This document shows positions 9,550-17,664 of a stretch of DNA of 64,000 nt, piece after piece (position 1 is the stretch's first letter; every line of letters begins with the position of its first letter). The stretch spans positions 4,464,001 to 4,528,000 of the forward strand of contig NZ_AP028878.1 in NCBI RefSeq assembly GCF_036511935.1, given 5' to 3'. Both the position numbers and the translations under genes were made by a program. A model generated the notes under the pieces. The model searched no databases. It saw nothing but the letters and a program-made list of their open reading frames with translations, and had not been told where the DNA came from. This stretch comes from Marinobacter nanhaiticus D15-8W (GTDB lineage: Bacteria; Pseudomonadota; Gammaproteobacteria; Pseudomonadales; Oleiphilaceae).

Positions 9550-10834
9550 TTTGGATTGGAGCGAGCAGGCAATTGGTGACATATTTCGAATCAACACCGC
9601 AGGTATTCTGCCAAACACATTCCCCAAAAGCCTTTTTTATCACCACAGCCTTCCAGCTTGGGATGAGTGTGGGGGCCCTGTGGTCGAGCCAGGCGCCTTT
9701 ATTGAGAGCAATAAAACAACACTGAAGGTTCCTTGCGTTCTGGTCTCTAAATTGAACCCGAGAAAACCACGCGTGTCAGCCGTAGCAAATATCCCAGAGG
9801 ATCAAAACCATTGTGCCTCGACAGAATTCGTTTGCCTGGAACCGACGAAAAATTCGATTCATCTGTCGTTTTGGCGTCATTTCTTTAGTCACAAACAATT
9901 TGCCAATAGGCTTGATCGCGTAGCAATCGGATCAACAAACAGCCACAAAAGGTATGGCCCCAGAGAGCTATTGTCATTTCGGATCGATGTCCCCTCGCTT
10001 GCTGAACAAGCAGTAATTACTGAGGTCCTCGATACCCTGGACACCCAAATCCAGAAAACCGAGACCGTGATCGCCAAGCTGGAAAAAATCAAGGAAGGCC
10101 TGCTCCACGATTTACTCACCCGAGGCATCGACCAGAACGGCGAGCTTCGCCCCACGCCGGAACAGGCGCCGGAGCTTTATAAGGAGTCGGTTTTGGGGTT
10201 GACACCGAAGGAGTGGGATATTTCAACTCTTGGAGATTCCTCAATTTCATCAGTAATCGGCCCATTCGGTAGCGATCTGGTAGCCTCTGATTACCAAAGT
10301 GAGGGGGTGCCTGTAGTTTTCGTGAGGGACATCGCAGGTGCACAATACGATCGCGTGAGCCAAGTGTTCGTCAGCCCAAGAAAAGCGCAGGCCCTTTCAG
10401 CTCACGAAGTAACAGCCGATGATTTACTTCTGACAAAAATGGGCTTACCGCCTTGCATTTCTGCTGTATACCCAAAACGTGAACCGGCAGGGATAATCAC
10501 AGCAGACATTGTGCGCCTTCGCTTGAAGTCCGACGTGGCACCTGAGTGGGCTCACCACTGTGTAAACTCGGAAGCAGTAAAGTCTCAAGTACGAGGAATC
10601 ACTGCAGGGGTGACCAGACCCAAAGTCACACTAAAAGACGCAAGGAGTCTGAGAATAGCGGTTCCGGATATTGAAGAGCAGGCTCGTATCCTGAGCATAC
10701 TTCAACGTAGCTCCAGCCGCTTAGAATCGGAAAGTGCGAGTTTGGCGAAGCTGCGGGCTCAGAAGTCCGGACTTATGGATGACCTGCTTACCGGCCGCAC
10801 GCGCGTCGCTTCCCTACTCAAGGGTTCAGTATGA
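9542..10834 (+). CDS. hsdS: Type I restriction-modification specificity subunit HsdS
   Basis: This 430-residue protein has two target recognition domains. Each ends in a conserved helix: [21 protein letters not shown] with [14 protein letters not shown] in the middle, and [14 protein letters not shown] with [15 protein letters not shown] at the end. That is the usual HsdS plan, with each domain reading half of a split DNA target. It overlaps hsdM by 8 bp and is in frame from ATG 9542. The target sequence cannot be predicted by eye. Its stop shares bases with a 26-codon frame that starts at 10831. Confidence 0.93.
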   Translation: MPDLDWSEQAIGDIFRINTAGILPNTFPKSLFYHHSLPAWDECGGPVVEPGAFIESNKTTLKVPCVLVSKLNPRKPRVSAVANIPEDQNHCASTEFVCLEPTKNSIHLSFWRHFFSHKQFANRLDRVAIGSTNSHKRYGPRELLSFRIDVPSLAEQAVITEVLDTLDTQIQKTETVIAKLEKIKEGLLHDLLTRGIDQNGELRPTPEQAPELYKESVLGLTPKEWDISTLGDSSISSVIGPFGSDLVASDYQSEGVPVVFVRDIAGAQYDRVSQVFVSPRKAQALSAHEVTADDLLLTKMGLPPCISAVYPKREPAGIITADIVRLRLKSDVAPEWAHHCVNSEAVKSQVRGITAGVTRPKVTLKDARSLRIAVPDIEEQARILSILQRSSSRLESESASLAKLRAQKSGLMDDLLTGRTRVASLLKGSV

Positions 10835-10911
10835 CCATCTTCGACAAGGTCCAGCTATCGGGCTTTCAGTGGAGCTTGGTTTGGAATAAGAAGCCGTCAA
10901 AAGCCGCCTGA
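10831..10911 (+). pseudogene. 26-codon ORF, possible remnant of a gene once following hsdS
   Basis: An ATGA overlap with the hsdS stop opens a frame reading [20 protein letters not shown] and ending at TGA 10909-10911. Translational coupling to hsdS suggests it once began a real gene of the operon, now truncated. No homology is recognised, and it may be meaningless. Confidence 0.25.
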
Positions 10912-10935
10912 TCTGCAAATGGCACCTACTTTGAG

Positions 10936-11397
10936 ATGCAGTTCATGATTGAGTATTGCCGAGGAAATCTGCTGGAGGCCGACGTAGAGTCACTGGTGAA
11001 TCCGGTTAATACTCAGGGTGTCATGGGCAAGGGGCTTGCCTTGGCATTCAAAAACACATTCCCGGAAAATTTCCGTGCCTATGCGCAAGCCTGCCAATCA
11101 GGCCATGTCAGGACTGGCCAGATGTTTATAACCGAGCAACAAACGCTGCTTGGGCCGCGCTGGATTATCAACTTTCCAACCAAGCAGCACTGGCGCGATC
11201 CATCGAAGCTGGAATGGATAAGCCAGGGGCTGGCAGATCTCAGAAAAGTGCTTGCCGAGAGACAGATCCCATCCGTTGCAATACCACCACTTGGGTGCGG
11301 CCTTGGCGGGCTGGAGTGGGAACTGGTCAAACCACGAATTGAATATGCGCTTGCTGGCCTTGCTGGCACCCGGATAATGGTCTTTGAGCCCTTATAG
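10936..11397 (+). CDS. DarG-like macro-domain protein, stand-alone
   Basis: This 153-residue protein is a single macro domain. YCRGNLLEADVESLVNPVN is followed by TQGVMGKGLALAFK, the ADP-ribose-binding loop, and the second loop is IPPLGCGLGGLEW. This resembles the N-terminal half of DarG, the antitoxin that removes ADP-ribose placed on DNA by DarT. DarG is normally about 350 residues and sits beside darT. Neither the C-terminal half nor a DarT gene is present here, so it is either a free macro-domain hydrolase or an orphan antitoxin. An in-frame ATG at 10945 is an alternative start. It lies inside the type I locus, between hsdS and a convergent PIN-like gene. Confidence 0.82.
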   Translation: MQFMIEYCRGNLLEADVESLVNPVNTQGVMGKGLALAFKNTFPENFRAYAQACQSGHVRTGQMFITEQQTLLGPRWIINFPTKQHWRDPSKLEWISQGLADLRKVLAERQIPSVAIPPLGCGLGGLEWELVKPRIEYALAGLAGTRIMVFEPL

Positions 11398-11435
11398 CGT
11401 TGGGCCGCCATCTTGGGCATTCATCATCAACTGCG

Positions 11436-11921
11436 CTAACTCTTAAACACAGCGCCGCTGTTACGGATAAGCTGCAGGAAGTTGATACAAGTTACCCCTA
11501 CATCCCCCAGCTCACAGACCGCTGGGATCTTGTACTTGGCGAGGATATCGGGCTTACCAAACTGGCGCCCTTCGTCAGATATGAGCGTCAAGCCATTAAC
11601 GCTCGCAGTGGCAATGATGAAGATGTCGTTCTCACCAACACCCTTGGTGTGATACTGGTCCTCCTCGATGCCAAGCAAATGCTTTATCCGCAACGATTCC
11701 ACCAGCACTTCGGAGGTCAAGGGGAACACCGTTATGTCGTTGCCTTTCAGCCATGCAGCACATTCCGGAGCCTTCTTTCCAACTTCCTCCAGTGCAACAC
11801 CCGGGATGGCGAGATTTCCGTCTGCGATTTCTTGCCCCAACCAGTCCCACAAAGGCGGAAACAACTCCGGTGGGTAGTTGTCCCAGGCATGAATAATCGA
11901 CGACGCGTCAAATAGCGGCAT
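11436..11921 (-). CDS. PIN-like DUF4411 protein
   Basis: The 161-residue protein starts MPLFDASSIIHAWDNYP, with an early acidic residue, and later has GENDIFIIATASVNGLTLISDEG. These acidic positions fit a PIN-fold nuclease site of the DUF4411 kind. Start 11921 has GGAAG upstream; a longer frame starts at 11951. It overlaps the end of the upstream XRE-ImmA/IrrE gene by 14 bp. DUF4411 and ImmA/IrrE genes are commonly paired and often placed inside type I restriction loci, which suggests a toxin with its regulator. RNA cleavage is expected from the fold but not shown. Confidence 0.78.
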   Translation of the reverse strand: MPLFDASSIIHAWDNYPPELFPPLWDWLGQEIADGNLAIPGVALEEVGKKAPECAAWLKGNDITVFPLTSEVLVESLRIKHLLGIEEDQYHTKGVGENDIFIIATASVNGLTLISDEGRQFGKPDILAKYKIPAVCELGDVGVTCINFLQLIRNSGAVFKS

Positions 11922-13080
11922 GCGTATCTTCCAACTGACGCAGATCCGCAATTTTCAGGTTATCCAGGTAGGAGCTGGCCCGGGCCAGGGTGATGCGCTG
12001 CTCATGCAGAGCGTCCAGCACAGTGCCTACATAGCTTTTCCCAAAAACTCTCACCGGCTCCTTGAAGCGGTAGCGGGAACCGCCGCTGCTCTGTCGCTCA
12101 ATCACAGGCAGGGATTGCTTCCACCTGCGGTAAGCCTGGTAATCTTCCTGTGGGAGCAAGCCAGAGTCCATCATCCTGCGCAAAATGACTTCCGGGCTGA
12201 CACACCAGCGCCGAGCATCATCTTCCAGGAATCGGTCATAGGCCGTTACGTCGTCGCCTGGGAAGCTCTTTAGGTCCAGCTTCTCCAGAAACCTTTCAGG
12301 CACAAGTAGGTTACCTGCGAACCAATTTGCTGCGACTTCGTTGGCGCTGTGGCTATGGAAATCGTCCTCGTCGTCGACAAAGCTCTCGCGGTGCAGCAGC
12401 AAATGACCCAGTTCATGCATCATGGTGAAGGCTTGGGCACCTTCGGATTGCTGCTTCTTGATGAAGATGACTGGAAAGCTGTCGAAATACAGAGAAAACC
12501 CCCGGATGGGACTTTCCTTGGGAATCTGCCATTGCCCAGCGTAGCCATTACTCAGGAAGACCAAGATGTTCTTGGCCTCCACAGCTGCGCGCATATCGGC
12601 AAAACTCTGCCCCGGCTGGAGCCCGAGCCAGGTGCGGGCTAACTGCGCTGCCTGCTCCGGTTGCGGAGCATTCATAGCTAAGTCTTCCGGATACCATCCT
12701 GGCTCAACTGGCTCCCCCAAATCTTCGCGGAGGCTCAAGTAAGTCAGGCGCTGCCGCTCGGTTCGTTCAACCAACGTACGGAAACGGCGGCTCAGTTGAG
12801 GCTTCTGGTTATTCAGCGTCCGGAACTGTACGGAATGAACACGCCCCTCGCTGACAGGACCTTCCTCGAGGAAAAACAGCAAACCCCGATTGAAGTGTAT
12901 AGCTAGCTTCTGCAACTGTTTCACAGAAAGGGCTTCTTTTCCCTCAAGTGCCTTTTCAAGGGTAGCTAAGGCAATACCTGTCTCTTGGGCCAGTTCCTCA
13001 ACAGAAACACCCAGGTCATCACAGCACCAAAGAATTCGAGACGGGTTAACACCCTTGATCTTGTCCATAGCGCGAATCAT
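11908..13080 (-). CDS. XRE helix-turn-helix plus ImmA/IrrE metallopeptidase
   Basis: The 390-residue protein has an N-terminal helix-turn-helix (LGVSVEELAQETGIALATLEKALEG) and a C-terminal zinc peptidase with AFTMMHELGHLLLH, followed by NEVAANWFAGNLLVP. ImmA/IrrE proteins cleave or sense repressors and de-repress genes upon stress. I chose ATG 13080 because the frame upstream reads a Pro/Gly-rich, unlikely leader; ATG 13068 is also possible. The gene runs opposite to hsdR from a shared 157-bp intergenic region, so it may regulate that divergent promoter. The PIN-like gene follows it with a short overlap. Confidence 0.85.
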   Translation of the reverse strand: MIRAMDKIKGVNPSRILWCCDDLGVSVEELAQETGIALATLEKALEGKEALSVKQLQKLAIHFNRGLLFFLEEGPVSEGRVHSVQFRTLNNQKPQLSRRFRTLVERTERQRLTYLSLREDLGEPVEPGWYPEDLAMNAPQPEQAAQLARTWLGLQPGQSFADMRAAVEAKNILVFLSNGYAGQWQIPKESPIRGFSLYFDSFPVIFIKKQQSEGAQAFTMMHELGHLLLHRESFVDDEDDFHSHSANEVAANWFAGNLLVPERFLEKLDLKSFPGDDVTAYDRFLEDDARRWCVSPEVILRRMMDSGLLPQEDYQAYRRWKQSLPVIERQSSGGSRYRFKEPVRVFGKSYVGTVLDALHEQRITLARASSYLDNLKIADLRQLEDTHAAI

Positions 13081-13237
13081 AGCAGGAGATCCGTAAGTTA
13101 TCAGCGGCGGCCGGAATAATGGGGGCGGTATTACTCCGCCAAGTATCGGACCGCCCGGGAAAAATGCGACCCAGGCCAAACTGCCCTACAATGGTTGAAT
13201 TAATCCAACGTTAATGGACTGACACGCAGGAGCAGTA

Positions 13238-16200
13238 ATGCCTGGCCCGGAATTCACCGAAGTTGAGCTCCCCTTTATTCAACAACTGGAGCAAGAGGGC
13301 TGGGATTACATCGAGGGCTCCCTGGATTCCCCATCCGTCACCCATCGTGAAACCTTCGCCCAGGTCATCATGGAGCCGTTGCTTCGTGACCGGCTACTGG
13401 CGATCAACACCCGAAATGGCAAACCCTGGCTAGACGAAAGGCGGCTCGATCAGGCCGTCTCCGCCATTACCCGACTTCCCGCCAGCAAAGTAATGGAAGC
13501 CAACAAACTGACAACCGGACTGCTCCATGGCGGCATCACAGTAGAGGGATTGTCAGGTTGGGATGGTGGCAGGGGGCAAACCATCCACTTTATCGACTGG
13601 ACCAACCCTGAGAACAATACCTTCACCGTGGTGAATCAGTTCAAGGTAAAATGCCCACCGGGCCATGACGGCTGGAAAGGTCACGTCATTCCCGATCTTG
13701 TTCTGTTCGTGAACGGCATTCCTCTGGTGGTCATCGAGTGCAAAAGCCGCACTGTTCCTGAGGGCCTTTCGGACGCCGTGGATCAGCTACGCCGATACTA
13801 CGATCAGCGCCATCTGGATCTTGAGGTTGAGCAACATGAAGGTGCCCCTGCCCTGTTCTCTACTAACCAGTTTATGGTGGCCTCCAACTTCGATGATGCC
13901 CGGGTGGGAACCATTGGTGCCGGGTTTAACCATTACCTGAACTGGAAAACCGTGGCGCCACGATCCGAAGCGGACGTTACAGACGCTCTAGGAGTCCAAT
14001 CGCTTTCGTCACAGCAGCGATTGATTGCGGGCATGCTGCCTCCCGCCAACCTGTTGGATATTGTCCGCCACTTCACACTCTTTATGACCATGGGCGGCCA
14101 GACCATCAAGCTGGTGTGCCGGTATCAGCAGTATCGGGCGGTCACACGAGCCGTTCAGCGCCTGAAAACCGGTAAAACCCGAGCCGAAGACGGCGAACAC
14201 GACCGCCGTGGCGGAATCATCGGGCACACCCAGGGCAGCGGCAAAAGCCTGACCATGGTATTCCTGGTGCTCAAGCTCAGAACCGATCCGGAGCTTCGCC
14301 GTTTCAAAGTCGTCGTGATAACAGATCGGAAGGATCTGCAGGATCAGCTGTCGGATACTGCGGAGCTCACGGGCGAGACCGTCAAAGTCGCCAGCAACAC
14401 GGGCAAACTCAAGTTGTTGCTGGGACAGCCAGGACCCGGGCTTATTTTTGGGACCATCCAGAAATACCGGGAACATGAATCGGCCTCTCCTGCTTATCCT
14501 TCACCCAAGCCCCCACGCGGCCTGGAAACTGATCGACGGGATGCTGCAGACAACCCCGAGCGCAAACCGGCGAAACCCATTCCCTCTCGCCCCCTTGGTC
14601 TGATCAATGAAAGCCCGGACATTCTGGTGATGATCGACGAAGCTCACCGCACCCAGGCCGGGGACCTGCATGCGAACCTTTTGCAGGCGGTACCTAATGC
14701 TGCCCGAATCGGGTTTACGGGCACCCCAATTATCATGGGCAAGAAAAAACAGACCAGTGAGATCTTCGGCGACTACATCGACCGCTACACCATAAAGGAA
14801 GCGGAGAACGATGGTGCCACTGTACCAATTCTTTACGAGGGGCGAACGGCAGAGGGTGCAGTGAAAGAGGGTGCCAACCTGGATGACCTATTCGAGGACC
14901 TGTTCAAGGAACGCACCAAGGACGAACTGGAACTCATAAAAAAGAAATACGCCACCAAGGGCCAGATTTTTGAGGCACCCCGCCTGATCGAGGAAAAGGC
15001 AGCGGACATCCTGCGTCACTACGTCACCAACATCCTGCCCAATGGTTTCAAAGCCCAGCTGGTAGCCTATAGCCGAAGAGCCGCCATACGCTACCTTGAA
15101 GCGCTTAAACAGTCCCGGACGAAGCTGCTTGAGGAGGCTATGGCGCTACCTCCGGAAGACAAGAACATCGGTGAGACCGAACTGATTTCCCGGCCACCCA
15201 GAATCAAAGCAGCCATCAAGGCTTGGCAATATCGCGAGTTACTACAGCAATTGGAGTTTGCTGTGGTATTCAGCAGCAGTAACAACGATGACAGCGGCTG
15301 GGCACAGTGGAGTGACCGGTCCGCAATTGAGCAGAACATCAAACGATTCAAAAAGCCCCTTTTTCACAAAGATCCGGAGAAAGCCGACCCACTCAGCTTC
15401 CTGATCGTGAAGTCCATGCTGCTAACTGGTTTTGACGCACCCATTGCAGGTGTGATGTATCTCGACCGCCCGATTCGTGAAGCAGAATTGCTGCAAGCCG
15501 TTGCCCGAGTAAACCGCACAGGGTTCGGGAAACGCTGCGGGATTGTGGTGGATTACTATGGAGTTGCAAACCACCTCAAAGAAGCTCTGGCTGCCTATAG
15601 CGATGAAGATATTGAGGGCGCACTCCAGAGCCTGAAAGACGAAATTCCGCTGCTACGGGATCGCCACCTTCGGGTTGTGGATGTGCTGAGAAAACAGGGC
15701 ATCGATAGCCTAACGGATACGGAGGAAGCCGTTACAGCGCTAGGTGACGAACGGCTGCGAGCAGAGTTCATCGTTAAGCTAAAAGAGTTTAGCCGAACAC
15801 TGGATGACGTCCTGCCCCGCCCGGAAGCACTGGAATTCGTGAATGACGCCAAGCAACTGGCCCATATTCACGCACTGGCTCGAAACCGATACAAAGACAG
15901 CCCGGAATTGGGCAAAGACGTTGGCAGTAAGGTCCGCAAACTGATTGACGACTACATGATCTCGCTGGGCATCAACCCGAAGATACCGCCGGTGCAATTG
16001 ACTGACACTGACTTTGACCAGCATATAAATCGGCAGGTCAGTGACCGGGCCAAGGCGTCCGAGATGGAGCACGCAGTTCGCTCCCATGTCAGAAAGCACC
16101 TGGACGAAGACCCAGTGAAATACACCAAGCTCAGTGAACGCCTGAAGGACATCCTGGAGCAGATGGACGGGCTCTGGCAGGAGCAGGTAGATGCACTATC

Positions 16201-16570
16201 AGCCTTGATCAGGCAATTGCAGGAAGATGAAACAACGGATGACGAGACACCCTCAGCCCTTCCACCGAACCACCTCCCCTTCCTGAGAGTGATGGCCGAG
16301 ATCAAGCAGGATAGCGACGAAGCACTTACCTCGGATGAGCAGGAGAACCTGGAGCAAGCCACCGTATCCACGGTTCAGATAATCACAGAAGAACTGCGCA
16401 TCCCGGACTTCTGGAAGCCTTCCCACCTGCCAGACCAGGAGCGCCTACGAGGCCGACTGTTTGAAGAGTTGTTCGAGCTGGACCTTTTCCCAGTCAATCA
16501 ACTGGATGCACTGCTGGACAAATTGATTGATCTGGCCAAAGCGAACCACAGCAAGCTGGTGAACCCGTGA
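13238..16570 (+). CDS. hsdR: Type I restriction endonuclease/translocase subunit HsdR
   Basis: This 1110-residue subunit starts at ATG 13238 with AGGAG upstream. The N-terminal nuclease has VVIECKS, the PD-(E/D)xK-type active site. The superfamily 2 motor has IIGHTQGSGKSLTM as Walker A, VMIDEAHRTQAG as the DEAH box, and GFTGTPI as motif III. AVARVNRTG near residue 755 fits motif VI. It pulls DNA through the HsdMS complex and cuts unmethylated DNA. hsdR is separated from hsdMS by the macro, PIN and ImmA genes, an insertion of accessory genes into the locus. All motifs are intact, so the system appears functional. Confidence 0.95.
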   Translation: MPGPEFTEVELPFIQQLEQEGWDYIEGSLDSPSVTHRETFAQVIMEPLLRDRLLAINTRNGKPWLDERRLDQAVSAITRLPASKVMEANKLTTGLLHGGITVEGLSGWDGGRGQTIHFIDWTNPENNTFTVVNQFKVKCPPGHDGWKGHVIPDLVLFVNGIPLVVIECKSRTVPEGLSDAVDQLRRYYDQRHLDLEVEQHEGAPALFSTNQFMVASNFDDARVGTIGAGFNHYLNWKTVAPRSEADVTDALGVQSLSSQQRLIAGMLPPANLLDIVRHFTLFMTMGGQTIKLVCRYQQYRAVTRAVQRLKTGKTRAEDGEHDRRGGIIGHTQGSGKSLTMVFLVLKLRTDPELRRFKVVVITDRKDLQDQLSDTAELTGETVKVASNTGKLKLLLGQPGPGLIFGTIQKYREHESASPAYPSPKPPRGLETDRRDAADNPERKPAKPIPSRPLGLINESPDILVMIDEAHRTQAGDLHANLLQAVPNAARIGFTGTPIIMGKKKQTSEIFGDYIDRYTIKEAENDGATVPILYEGRTAEGAVKEGANLDDLFEDLFKERTKDELELIKKKYATKGQIFEAPRLIEEKAADILRHYVTNILPNGFKAQLVAYSRRAAIRYLEALKQSRTKLLEEAMALPPEDKNIGETELISRPPRIKAAIKAWQYRELLQQLEFAVVFSSSNNDDSGWAQWSDRSAIEQNIKRFKKPLFHKDPEKADPLSFLIVKSMLLTGFDAPIAGVMYLDRPIREAELLQAVARVNRTGFGKRCGIVVDYYGVANHLKEALAAYSDEDIEGALQSLKDEIPLLRDRHLRVVDVLRKQGIDSLTDTEEAVTALGDERLRAEFIVKLKEFSRTLDDVLPRPEALEFVNDAKQLAHIHALARNRYKDSPELGKDVGSKVRKLIDDYMISLGINPKIPPVQLTDTDFDQHINRQVSDRAKASEMEHAVRSHVRKHLDEDPVKYTKLSERLKDILEQMDGLWQEQVDALSALIRQLQEDETTDDETPSALPPNHLPFLRVMAEIKQDSDEALTSDEQENLEQATVSTVQIITEELRIPDFWKPSHLPDQERLRGRLFEELFELDLFPVNQLDALLDKLIDLAKANHSKLVNP

Positions 16571-17265
16571 CAGAACTGCAGGTGGATGACCTGACCTTCG
16601 AGGTGCGCCAAAGCAACCGGCGCAAAACACTGGAGATCATCGTCGATCGTGAGGGCGAGCTGGTGCTTGCCGCGCCTAAAGGCATTGAAGAGGACCTGCT
16701 CAGAGACTTTGTTCAGGAAAAAAAATTCTGGATCTACCAGAAACTGGCCGAGAAAGCAGAGCTACTTAAGCCCCAGCCCCGCAAAGAATATGTGAATGGC
16801 GAGGGCTTCCTGTACCTAGGCCGAAGCTACCGGCTAAAGCTGGTGGATGATCAGCAAACGCCCCTCAAACTAATAGCTGGGCGGTTCTGCCTGCGAAGAG
16901 ATCTACAAACCGAGGCGAAACGGCACTTCATCCACTGGTATAGCAACAAAGCACAGATTTACCTGAACGAAAAAGTTCAGGCCCTGGCTGCACGCATGGG
17001 CGTTGAACCAGCTGGCGTGAAAATTCAGGACCTGGGTTATCGCTGGGGTTCCTGCGGCAGGGGTAACCGCCTTTACTTCAACTGGAAGACGATCCTGTTA
17101 CCGCGTGAAATCGTGGAGTATGTGGTGGTGCATGAGCTGACGCACCTGCACGAACCACATCATACTCCTCAGTTTTGGAAGCGGGTGGAGAGGGTTATGC
17201 CGGATTACGAGCGGAGGAAGGACTGGTTGGCTAAGAATGGGATAGAGGTGGAAGGGGTCGAGTAA
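16567..17265 (+). CDS. YgjP-like (DUF45/M48) metallopeptidase
   Basis: The 232-residue protein ends with the zinc site VVVHELTHLHEPHH, preceded by the family-typical LGYRWGSCGRGNRLYFNWKT. It starts at GTG 16567, overlapping the hsdR stop by 4 bp (GTGA), so it is translationally coupled to hsdR. YgjP/SprT-like peptidases are recurrent partners at the end of hsdR operons; their role there is unclear and may involve processing HsdR. The assignment to the family is firm; the role is inferred from position. Confidence 0.88.
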   Translation: MTELQVDDLTFEVRQSNRRKTLEIIVDREGELVLAAPKGIEEDLLRDFVQEKKFWIYQKLAEKAELLKPQPRKEYVNGEGFLYLGRSYRLKLVDDQQTPLKLIAGRFCLRRDLQTEAKRHFIHWYSNKAQIYLNEKVQALAARMGVEPAGVKIQDLGYRWGSCGRGNRLYFNWKTILLPREIVEYVVVHELTHLHEPHHTPQFWKRVERVMPDYERRKDWLAKNGIEVEGVE

Positions 17266-17664
17266 ATCCTGAATCTGAACGACAACAACCAACTGGCGCT
17301 GTTACTGGTAGATAATTAAAACCATACACAGTGTTCTCGCTGCGGTCTTAGTGTTTAAAAGAAGCATGCCAACAACCCCTTGTCCATTTGTCTGACCCTG
17401 CCAAGCCGGGATGGGAATCTTGAGATTTTTCTACAACCGCAACACCCACATTTTTGGCTGGTTTCAGGCGATAGGAAAGCCAGCCTACCAACATGCGATT
17501 GCTGTATCACCCTTGCATTCAGCTACTATCCGCTATTGTGCGCGTCCGTCCAATGGCGGACATTTAACTAATCAAACTGTCGCAAAGATCTTTTCACTAT
17601 TAAATTCTATCCAATACCCTCATATAGCAGAAATCAGCACCGATAGTATAACAACCAAAAACTC
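17266..17664. other. Intergenic between convergent genes, no gene seen
   Basis: This 399-bp stretch between the YgjP-like gene and the 3' end of the retron reverse transcriptase contains only short overlapping frames (for example 17411-17713 on the plus strand, running into the RT gene) with no recognisable product. No clear terminator was seen. Confidence 0.45.

Noticed and set aside
11436..13080. A second retron or phage lysogeny module in the XRE/ImmA pair
   Set aside because: No RT, cI-like partner or integrase lies beside it; the pair fits the known ImmA-DUF4411 association.
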